This document shows, in pieces, positions 15,592 through 22,048 of a stretch of DNA of 22,048 nucleotides; the first letter of the stretch is position 1; each line of letters begins with the position of its first letter. The notes beneath the pieces were generated by a model. The model saw only the letters and a program-made list of their open reading frames with translations, was not told the origin of the DNA and ran no database searches. The stretch comes from a virus. Both the position numbers and the translations under genes were made by a program. The DNA lies in the IMG/VR virus record IMGVR_UViG_3300003322_000726, positions 1 to 22,048 of that record, one strand, 5' to 3'.

Positions 15592-16256
15592 CAGTAGATA
15601 CGGCATACAGGATAGTTCAGGGTCTTTTAGAAAAGAATCAGCAAGGCTACGCAACTCCCGATGAGTTTAACCTTTATATCAATCAGGCCCAACAAAGTTA
15701 TCTTGACTATCTTTTAGGCCAGTATCAAAAATATCAGCCGGGGAGAGGAATCGCCCCGGTTCACTTTTCTCAGAATCAACGGGTAAGGACTTCATTGGCC
15801 CCGCTCATTTATGGTACTATACTAAACGTAGATGGTACTGGCAGGTCTCCTTACCCTTCTGATTTTGAGCAGGTTGATGCCATGTGGAGCGTTTATGGGT
15901 TTTACCGGATCAGGTTTACGCAGCAAGATAGTTTATGGTCAAGGGTAAATTCAGTTATTGATCCGGTGAGCAGTAATCCACTTTATCTTTTGAATAAGGA
16001 TGGGTTCCAGTTTTATCCAGAAAACATATCTCAGGCTAGGTTAAGCTATGTAAGAAAAACTCCAACGATTATATGGGCTTATGTTACTTATGTAAGCGGA
16101 GAGCCTATCTATGATCCATTAAATAGCGTAGACCCTGTTTGGAGTGATACAGATATGTACAACATAATTGTGAGAGTATTGCAGTCATTCGGGGTAAGTA
16201 TGCAGTTGGGAGTAGTGATTGATTATTCTCAGAACATTAAAACAAATGGTCAATAA
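15588..16256 (+). CDS. Head-tail connector (ring/adaptor) candidate, TTG start
   Basis: This 222-residue protein begins with an AYRIVQGLLEKNQQGYATPDEFNLYINQAQ pattern: an N-terminal helix with a Y-x-x-P-x-x-F-N-x-x-IN-A-Q motif, common in Bacteroidota phage connector/ring proteins. It continues with a beta/loop region rich in Pro, Gly and Tyr (yPSDFEQVDAMWSVYGFYRIRF). The only plausible start is TTG, in a 4-base TTGA overlap with the upstream stop, implying coupled translation. The next start (ATG at 16256) shares the last base of its stop. It probably binds beneath the portal as one ring of the connector. An unrelated baseplate role is unlikely given the neighbours. The family assignment is by pattern. 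Confidence 0.6.
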   Translation: MTVDTAYRIVQGLLEKNQQGYATPDEFNLYINQAQQSYLDYLLGQYQKYQPGRGIAPVHFSQNQRVRTSLAPLIYGTILNVDGTGRSPYPSDFEQVDAMWSVYGFYRIRFTQQDSLWSRVNSVIDPVSSNPLYLLNKDGFQFYPENISQARLSYVRKTPTIIWAYVTYVSGEPIYDPLNSVDPVWSDTDMYNIIVRVLQSFGVSMQLGVVIDYSQNIKTNGQ

Positions 16257-16891
16257 TGCGGCGCATTGAATTTATAGAACGATGTCTGAGGCAGATTTAT
16301 GGTGACAATCCTAATGATGACTCATCCATTACCTATAACCTTGTAAATAGCTGGTTACAGGATGCTACTGCCGTTGCTGCAAAACAAAACAACAAAGAAA
16401 ATATTGCATTAGAAGGGATTTCATTTACAAATAACAGTTTTTACACCACCTTTAAAGGTCTTACAATTACCTACAATGACCGTTTCTTATATCGTGTGAC
16501 ACTCCCGCAAATCCCCTTAGGGATTGGCACCTCAGATGGCGTTTCCACTGCGGTATTGAAGGATACTGATGGCGCTATTACCTATCCGATAGTACTGATT
16601 AGCCAAAACCAGCGTACTTATTCTCCCGGAATGCGTCCAATCCCCAATAAATTAATTGGGTATATAGAAGGGGAATACATGTATCTAATAAGCACGTATA
16701 TCATAACAGATATGACGGCATCGGTAACAATGATTTCGGCAGGTGATTCAACCGATTTGAATAGCACTTTGAACGTGCCAAGTGATTATTTTCCAATAAT
16801 TGTTGATTACATAAAACAGCAGTTATTGTTTGAAAAGACTCAGCCCGTAGACACAACCAATAATGGCAAAGACGTAAATCCAGAAGCATGA
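16256..16891 (+). CDS. Second head-tail connector/ring candidate (P22 gp4-like position)
   Basis: This 211-residue protein starts MRRIEFIERCLRQIYG, a helical opening common in connector proteins, followed by a mid-section with Thr/Ile-rich beta segments (GLTITYNDRFLYRVTLPQIP). The C-terminal PSDYFPIIVDYIKQQLLFEK segment followed by P-V-D-T-T-N-N-G-K-D resembles the C-terminal helix and acidic tail of P22 gp4-type connector proteins. It lies between the TTG-start connector and the GroES gene with overlaps on both sides (1 base upstream, 4 bases downstream). It would stack below the portal and hold the tail. The assignment rests on position and the C-terminal helix, so a related ring protein is possible. 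Confidence 0.55.
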   Translation: MRRIEFIERCLRQIYGDNPNDDSSITYNLVNSWLQDATAVAAKQNNKENIALEGISFTNNSFYTTFKGLTITYNDRFLYRVTLPQIPLGIGTSDGVSTAVLKDTDGAITYPIVLISQNQRTYSPGMRPIPNKLIGYIEGEYMYLISTYIITDMTASVTMISAGDSTDLNSTLNVPSDYFPIIVDYIKQQLLFEKTQPVDTTNNGKDVNPEA

Positions 16892-17151
16892 AAGCAATAA
16901 GAGATAATGTATTGGTAAAACCTTTTGAATCTGACAGCGTAACAGCGGGCGGTTTATATGTCCCAGATTCATGCAAAGAGATCAGCAATAAGTGTACTAT
17001 AGTATCCGTAGGAGAGGGAACACCAAAAAAGCCAATGAGATTAAAAGAGGGGCAGATTGGCTATAGGGTACGTGATTGGGGGTGCGAAGTACTGATTGAT
17101 GGGGAACTTCATTACTTAATGAACCAAGACGCAATTATAGCATGGGAATAA
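16888..17151 (+). CDS. groES: GroES-type co-chaperonin (Cpn10)
   Basis: This 87-residue protein matches GroES along its length. MKAIRDNVLVKPFE (1-14) is the N-terminal beta strand. Residues 16-33 (TAGGLYVPDSCKEI core) are the mobile loop that contacts the chaperonin ring, with LYV in place of the IVL tripeptide. IVSVGEG (38-44) is the V-x-V-G block. GQIGYRVRDWGCEVLIDGELHYLMNQDAIIAWE gives, in pattern only, the G-(D/Q)--Y-x-V---G-E-V--DG-E---L---I-A- ending, at 55-87. The length is close to bacterial GroES (about 97), with a shortened roof loop. It caps a GroEL-like ring during protein folding, probably the host's chaperonin, as T4 gp31 and other phage co-chaperonins do, to fold capsid or tail proteins. 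It lies between connector genes with 4- and 10-base overlaps. Confidence 0.93.
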   Translation: MKAIRDNVLVKPFESDSVTAGGLYVPDSCKEISNKCTIVSVGEGTPKKPMRLKEGQIGYRVRDWGCEVLIDGELHYLMNQDAIIAWE

Positions 17152-17903
17152 ACTACATAACACTTGATTCGGTAATTAATGATTACCTGAATGAAAGCGA
17201 ACAGTCAAATTCTAAGTACTTTAAGATTTGGCACATAGCTTTTCGTGGGTTGGAGGATTTGGGTCTGGATTTTTTCTACATGGTAAAAACAGCAAAACTG
17301 CCAGTAAATTCAAACCTGACTGTGAATATCCCTGCCGATTATTTGAATTGGACAAAAGTAGGTGTGCTGAATAGTGTAGGAGAAATAATACCACTTTACT
17401 ACAATGACAAACTAACATCCTTCGCTGATCTATCTGCCGATAGATTGTCAAAGACTCAGGATAATACAATATTCGATTGGAATAATTGGGGGCCAAACAC
17501 ATGGTGTAATTACTGGAATGGATACGGCTATACTAATATTTATGGAGTTCCTAGCGGAGCGCCATTCGTCGGAAGTTTTAAAATTGACAATAATAACGGG
17601 GTAATTATACTGGATCAAACATTCTATTATGATTACATTATGATGGAGTATGTGTCAAGTCCAAAAGAAGGCGAAGAATACTATTTGCCGGTTCAATTCC
17701 GGGAAGCATTGTTATCGTGGATAAGGTGGAAGGATATTATAAGCATACCTGTTAAAACCCATATGCAGAATACAAATGTAATGATGAGAGAGAAAAACTT
17801 TTTCAGGGATAGAAGGAATGCAATAGCAAAGTTTAAACCAATAAGAATATCGGAAATGTATCAAGCCTCTCAGGAACAAAGTAGATTGGCGATTAAGAGT
17901 TAA
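17142..17903 (+). CDS. Tail tubular/gatekeeper-like protein (T7 gp11-like position)
   Basis: This 253-residue protein shows a pattern common in Bacteroidota podovirus-type phages: INYITLDSVINDYLNE near the start, then HIAFRGLEDLGLDFFYMVKTAKLPVN, NIPADYLNWTKVGVLNSVGEIIPL at about 60-83, and an aromatic, Asn/Gly-rich loop (WNNWGPNTWCNYWNGYGY). The N-terminal helix and W-x-K-V-G-V-L-N strand suit a tubular-A/gatekeeper-like ring at the end of the connector stack. It overlaps the GroES gene by 10 bases and ends 3 bases before the nozzle gene. Long helices at the C-terminus (MREKNFFRDRRNAIAKF) are basic and may contact DNA. It is a structural tail component; the precise ring position is inferred. 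Confidence 0.65.
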   Translation: MGINYITLDSVINDYLNESEQSNSKYFKIWHIAFRGLEDLGLDFFYMVKTAKLPVNSNLTVNIPADYLNWTKVGVLNSVGEIIPLYYNDKLTSFADLSADRLSKTQDNTIFDWNNWGPNTWCNYWNGYGYTNIYGVPSGAPFVGSFKIDNNNGVIILDQTFYYDYIMMEYVSSPKEGEEYYLPVQFREALLSWIRWKDIISIPVKTHMQNTNVMMREKNFFRDRRNAIAKFKPIRISEMYQASQEQSRLAIKS

Positions 17904-17906
17904 TAA

Positions 17907-20900
17907 ATGATTATAACAAATACATTTGACGGCAAGCTAAATCTGGACGATCAGGCGTTTAGAATCCAGAACGGAGACTACGTTGAAGCCCTTAATATAA
18001 CAAGGGATTCTCCCGGAGATGGGGAAGATGTGGTTATAACAAATGTAATAGGGAATGAAGAAGTTGATTATACTCTACCATCCGGAACAAACAAAGTTAT
18101 AGGATCATTTGCAGACAGGATAAGAAACAGGGTTTACATATTTATATGGAACAGCAATAACTTTGATTTAGTTCTTTACTATAGCAGAGATAATGACACA
18201 ATAGTAAAACTGATCGAGAACACTACTGATACCGATGGGGATATATTAAACTTTAATCCATCCAAGAAAATAAATCACATTGATATAATATATAGGGATA
18301 CCGATGGAGATTTGCTATATTGGACAGATGGCAATACTACCCCCAAAAAAATAAATGTAAGTACTATTGGCGATACTCTGCCAATAAAACGCAATTTCAT
18401 TGAAGTTGCAAAGGCTCCTCCGTTATCTGGCCCGACTTGTCAATATGGCTCCGATTCTACAAAAACTGCCAACGCCCTCAGGAAGAAATTATTTCAGGCA
18501 ACTAGCAGGTTTCAATATAATGACTTTGAAAAAAGTACTTTCTCTACCTTTAGCAAAATACCGCTTCCAATAGGATACTATGGTAGCGATAATGATGTAA
18601 GTAATGCAAAGAATAATTTCATAACAATAACCGTAGAAACGGGAGATACTAATGTCATAGCTATTGAAATAGCAATAAGATTCAGTATAAATAACGCATG
18701 GAGTGATTTGATTCTTGTTACCTCCCTTAATAAGGAACAGTTATCAATCCCGGATAATAGCACCTATCAATTCCTTTTTTATAATGATGGTATATATCCT
18801 CCAATTTCTGATGGGGTACAATATGTAGATGGTGTACAAGTGGTTCCTCTTTTTTATTGGGTTCCTCAATTAGCAGACTGTCAGGCATTGGCTAACGGAA
18901 ACGTGCCGGTTTATGGAGCTATAACAGAAGGGTATAATAATTATCCAATAAGCCAATTGGATGTTACGATGACTTCTGAAAATGTAACAAATGTCCCTCC
19001 CGATTCCGATCCACCCGCAGTAACGTATTCAAATTTTTCTGGGCCAGATTATTTGGGTTATTTATTTACAGTAACTGGTACGGTGCTGGATGGTGTTGTA
19101 TATAATGTTTCATTTACTGTGTTTACAAGTCCCGATCCAACGGTATATACGGCAACATATACGGCACTTCCCGGAGATACAGTAGATGATGTTGCTACCG
19201 GACTTTATACTTCAGCAAACTCAATATATAGCAGCGATTATTTTGTATTATTGCCTCCAAGCGGTGGGTTCCCTGTTACAGGGGCAGATCAATTTGGAAT
19301 AGGTGTTTTATATTCAAATCCGGGTGATGTGTCTGTTTCTGCGCCTACTATAACAGTATCTGGCGCTACTCCAACACCGGGACAGGCGGCTACTGAAAAA
19401 ACATGGCTATGGGCATCTACTTATATATTTGGACTCGTTTATGTAGATGAGCAAAATAGAGATATGCCCGGTGTAACAACTTTTCAGAATGCAACGGGAG
19501 GAGATAATGATTTTTCTGTAGACACGCCGGTATTTTCTGAAGATACCGGTGAGGCGCAAACCCCTGTTATTTATGCCAGCATAAACCATTTGCCTCCTGC
19601 CGGAGCCGTAAAATATTATTGGGTAAGAAGAAGGCAAACGTACGCTGATTTCTTGTTTTATGAAACTTGCGATTATCAAGACCCATCGGATGGATTCCTG
19701 TATTTCTGTCTGGCTAACATAGAACAATTTAAGGAAGATAATAGCCAGTTTATTTATGGAACTGCCCCAATCAATCCGGAAAGCAGGATAAAAATCATAG
19801 CAGGAATAACAACTAACGCATATGATGGCAATGTTTATACCGAAGATTACCAAATACTTGGAACAGTAACTAGAACGCTTACGGGTGGAAGCAGTCCAGC
19901 CAATGATAAATTATTCATTAAAGTTACTAAGCCAACAGACCCATTATCAGGCACATATCAGGCAAATATGCTGGTAATGATATATACACCAGCCTCTAAT
20001 CCAACCACATTAGCCGATAGTGTTTATTACGAATGGGGGGAATCTTATGATATTTATTTTCCTCAAACAATAAGATATAGTAGCTTAACATCACAGTTTG
20101 ATATTGGTGAAATAATAACAGGAGGAACAAGCGGGGCTACGGCTACTATATGTGAAGATGATGGGACTCAATTAATGGTGATTAAAATAATTAGTGGAAC
20201 ATTCATAGTTGGAGAAGTTATAACAGGATCAACTACAGGAGCCACCGGACAGATTGTTACTGTGACAGTAAGTTCGGTTGCCTATCATTCAGGGATGGAT
20301 CAAAACCAGACAGCCAATCAAACCGCTGATTTTACTTGGGTGGAAGGAGATGTTTATTTCCATACCAGAACAATGTATAATGAGCTACTAAGTGACCCAT
20401 TTGACTCAGATACGGTTAGTTTAATGGATGCCAATTATTCAGATTTCTTTGATAGCGCGGTAAATGATAATGGAAGAGCGCAGGCAATTGAGGTAAATGC
20501 CCAACAACTATATAATCCAGTTCTGGTAAGATTTGGAGGAGCATATCAGGCCGGAACAAGTGTTAATAAAACATCAGATTTTTACTTCGAAAATTTCGAA
20601 GAAGCAGATAGAAGATTTGGAGACATAAGGAAATTGTATATACGTGACAGGTATATGCGCTGCTATCAGAAGTTTCAGATAGGAATATTCCCAATCCTGC
20701 TTCAGATTATTAGAGATACGGCAGGAAACCCATTAGAAGCAAATAGTGATACTCTCATCAACAAGATAAACTATCCTTATTCCGGAAATTATGGTATTGG
20801 CGATGTGCCTGAAAGTTTTGCCGCTGATAATTATTCGGATTATTTTGTAGATAATTATAGAGGCGTAGTATGCCGCCTTTCACAAGATGGAATAACAGTC

Positions 20901-21644
20901 CTGTCGGTAGTATACAACTGCAATTCATTTTTTGCAAATAAACTCCCATTGTTTAGAAAGTCATTAAACAATGGAAATCCGGCATCGGGACAAGTCTATA
21001 CGGGAGATGCAACCGTATACGGATTATTTGAAGCAAAAACAAATAAATACATAGTATCACTCGAAGAAATAAACAGGTATGATGGAGACGGTAATTTAAT
21101 ATTTCACCAAGACCCATACACGCTCTCATTTAATGAGACAAGAGATAAAAAAGAAGGATTTGAAAGTATGCTTTCGTTCTATCCCGAAAATATGGTCTGT
21201 ATTGATGTTTTATCAATAGCATTCAAAAGTGGTGTTCTTTGGAAATTCACTGAGGATGCGCCAAGATGTAATTTCTTTGGAGTTCAGTACGATGCCTATA
21301 TAACAGGCGCATTTAATGAAAATTCTCTTGAAAAAAAAACATGGCAGTCATTGACTGAATTAGCTAGTGATGTATGGGAATGTCCGATTATTTATTCCAA
21401 CACAAATAGCTATGCCGGTCAAAGACAGGAAACTGCATTAGTTACTGAAAATTTCAGAAATTTGGAAGGCAATTTCCATGCAAGTTTTAGGAGAGATCAA
21501 AATAGTATCGGTGGGCTGATTAATGGGGGTTATATTAAGGGAAACTTCATTGTAATTAGATTTATGAAAAGAAGTGCCTCGTCTTTGGTTTATTTAAACG
21601 GGGTTTCAGTTAAATATATAACAAGTCCGGTAACGGTTAAATAA
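17907..21644 (+). CDS. Large nozzle/tail-stabilisation protein (P22 gp10 / crAss muzzle-like)
   Basis: This 1245-residue protein is the largest in the window. It begins with TNTFDGKLNLDDQAFRIQNGDYVEALNITRD, then RVYIFIWNSNNFDLVLYYS and DGDLLYWTDGNTTPKKINV, the pattern of the beta-propeller start in P22 gp10-like and crAss-like nozzle proteins. Residues about 375-500 form one or two Ig-like beta domains (GYLFTVTGTVLDGVVYNVSF; ATYTALPGDTVDDVA), probably inserted. Residues about 732-784 hold two repeats of a GE-(I/V)-ITG-(G/S)-TTGAT motif. After that come Tyr/Asp/Phe-rich beta segments and a C-terminal region ending RSASSLVYLNGVSVKY. No signal peptide or catalytic site is seen. It likely forms the ring that closes the tail tip and holds DNA before entry. 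Host recognition may lie on fibres outside this window. Confidence 0.75.
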   Translation: MIITNTFDGKLNLDDQAFRIQNGDYVEALNITRDSPGDGEDVVITNVIGNEEVDYTLPSGTNKVIGSFADRIRNRVYIFIWNSNNFDLVLYYSRDNDTIVKLIENTTDTDGDILNFNPSKKINHIDIIYRDTDGDLLYWTDGNTTPKKINVSTIGDTLPIKRNFIEVAKAPPLSGPTCQYGSDSTKTANALRKKLFQATSRFQYNDFEKSTFSTFSKIPLPIGYYGSDNDVSNAKNNFITITVETGDTNVIAIEIAIRFSINNAWSDLILVTSLNKEQLSIPDNSTYQFLFYNDGIYPPISDGVQYVDGVQVVPLFYWVPQLADCQALANGNVPVYGAITEGYNNYPISQLDVTMTSENVTNVPPDSDPPAVTYSNFSGPDYLGYLFTVTGTVLDGVVYNVSFTVFTSPDPTVYTATYTALPGDTVDDVATGLYTSANSIYSSDYFVLLPPSGGFPVTGADQFGIGVLYSNPGDVSVSAPTITVSGATPTPGQAATEKTWLWASTYIFGLVYVDEQNRDMPGVTTFQNATGGDNDFSVDTPVFSEDTGEAQTPVIYASINHLPPAGAVKYYWVRRRQTYADFLFYETCDYQDPSDGFLYFCLANIEQFKEDNSQFIYGTAPINPESRIKIIAGITTNAYDGNVYTEDYQILGTVTRTLTGGSSPANDKLFIKVTKPTDPLSGTYQANMLVMIYTPASNPTTLADSVYYEWGESYDIYFPQTIRYSSLTSQFDIGEIITGGTSGATATICEDDGTQLMVIKIISGTFIVGEVITGSTTGATGQIVTVTVSSVAYHSGMDQNQTANQTADFTWVEGDVYFHTRTMYNELLSDPFDSDTVSLMDANYSDFFDSAVNDNGRAQAIEVNAQQLYNPVLVRFGGAYQAGTSVNKTSDFYFENFEEADRRFGDIRKLYIRDRYMRCYQKFQIGIFPILLQIIRDTAGNPLEANSDTLINKINYPYSGNYGIGDVPESFAADNYSDYFVDNYRGVVCRLSQDGITVLSVVYNCNSFFANKLPLFRKSLNNGNPASGQVYTGDATVYGLFEAKTNKYIVSLEEINRYDGDGNLIFHQDPYTLSFNETRDKKEGFESMLSFYPENMVCIDVLSIAFKSGVLWKFTEDAPRCNFFGVQYDAYITGAFNENSLEKKTWQSLTELASDVWECPIIYSNTNSYAGQRQETALVTENFRNLEGNFHASFRRDQNSIGGLINGGYIKGNFIVIRFMKRSASSLVYLNGVSVKYITSPVTVK
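20100..20258 (+). repeat. Two-copy 35-residue repeat inside the nozzle protein
   Basis: Two coding segments, residues 732-748 and 767-784, share the pattern (I/V)-G-E-(I/V)-I-T-G-(G/S)-(T/S)-(S/T)-G-A-T-(A/G)-x-I and are spaced 35 residues apart. The DNA copies are diverged, so this is an old protein repeat rather than a recent duplication. Such Gly/Thr-rich repeats occur as surface beta modules in phage structural proteins. Confidence 0.75.
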
Positions 21645-21651
21645 TAATGTT

Positions 21652-22048
21652 ATGCCAGCATTACCTTTTATAGGCGCGGGAATAGGAGCAATTCAATCTG
21701 TAATTGGTGGAATTAAAGCGCACAAGGCAGAAAAGAAGTTGGAAAGGCTTCAGACCCCTACATATGGCGGTAGTTCATCTATTATGGACTACTATAATAA
21801 GGCACTGCAACGATTTAATGAGAATCCATATCAATCTCAGCAGGTACAATATGCCAACCAAGTAGCTGATAGGAGTCAGGCCGCAGGCGTAGGCGCACTA
21901 CAAGATAGACGAAGTGCGGTAGCCGGGATAGGAAGACTTTCGGCTATACGAAATGACGCTGGCCTAAAAGCAGGAGTAATGGCAGAAAATGAACAGGCTC
22001 AAAGATTTAACCAATTAGGCAATGCTTCCGAAATGAAAACAGCCGACG
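21652..22048 (+). CDS. Internal virion (cargo/ejection-type) protein, 3' end missing
   Basis: The gene starts with ATG 7 bases after the nozzle stop and runs off the right edge with 132 codons visible. An ATG 5 bases earlier hits a stop after eight codons, so 21652 is chosen. It opens MPALPFIGAGIGAIQSVIGGIK, a Gly-rich hydrophobic helix that could insert into a membrane, followed by a charged Lys/Glu segment (AHKAEKKLERLQ). Helical, Gln/Ala-rich sequence follows (YQSQQVQYANQVADRSQAAGVGALQD; AGIGRLSAIRNDAGLKAG). This pattern suits an internal protein ejected with the DNA at entry, or one lining the head. Its place directly after the nozzle gene matches the cargo-protein genes of crAss-like phages, though that comparison is by order only. 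Confidence 0.6.
   Translation, partial: MPALPFIGAGIGAIQSVIGGIKAHKAEKKLERLQTPTYGGSSSIMDYYNKALQRFNENPYQSQQVQYANQVADRSQAAGVGALQDRRSAVAGIGRLSAIRNDAGLKAGVMAENEQAQRFNQLGNASEMKTAD

Noticed and set aside
19407-19853. A 148-codon - strand frame in the nozzle gene
   Set aside because: It lies wholly inside a clearly coding + strand gene and has no recognisable domain or start context.
1-22048. Stop-codon reassignment, known in some crAss-like phages
   Set aside because: TAA, TGA and TAG all end plausible full-length genes with tight junctions to the next gene; no gene shows an in-frame stop that a recoded reading would bridge.

Overview
The window is part of a tailed, podovirus-type bacteriophage genome. 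It is almost fully coding and nearly all on the + strand, with genes overlapping or separated by a few bases. The host is most likely a member of Bacteroidota. Starts lack Shine-Dalgarno sequences and instead follow short A/T-rich leaders, and two gaps carry boxes resembling the Bacteroidota promoter (TTTG / TAnnTTTG). TAA, TGA and TAG all end plausible genes, so the code appears standard. The order terminase - portal - small protein - scaffold - major capsid - adaptor/ring proteins - gatekeeper-like protein - very large nozzle protein - internal protein matches P22-like virion modules, including those of crAss-like phages (Crassvirales). That placement is inferred from gene order, size and motif style, not from a database search.

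Region 1 (1-4659) is an accessory cassette. It starts with the tail of an HNH/AP2-like gene. Then come a PLOD-type glycosyltransferase, a class I methyltransferase, a GT-A glycosyltransferase, a second class I methyltransferase, a GIY-YIG homing endonuclease with NUMOD motifs, and a heptosyltransferase-like (GT-B) protein. The tight packing suggests one transcript, probably for building or decorating a glycan on the virion, the DNA or the host surface. The target cannot be read from the sequence.

Region 2 (4649-5031) holds the only convincing - strand gene, an unrecognised 92-residue protein. It converges on the cassette, and a 104-base divergent gap separates it from the next + strand operon.

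Region 3 (5032-9076) encodes a lytic-transglycosylase-like virion protein, a 231-residue protein with some GroES-like features, a small protein in the usual TerS position, and the large terminase. Region 4 (9138-14595) begins after a promoter-like sequence and encodes the portal, a small structural protein, a scaffold-like protein and the major capsid protein. A strong hairpin terminator follows the capsid gene.

Region 5 (14719-22048) encodes an unrecognised structural protein, two head-tail connector (ring) candidates, a clear GroES co-chaperonin embedded between connector genes, a tubular-A-like protein, a 1245-residue nozzle/stabilisation protein with internal repeats, and the start of an internal (cargo/ejection-type) protein. 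The GroES inside the tail operon, a second possible GroES-like protein beside the terminase, and the glycosyltransferase/methyltransferase cassette interrupted by a homing endonuclease are the most noteworthy parts. No tRNA, CRISPR array, integrase or attachment site was seen, and no gene-free stretch exceeds 300 bases.
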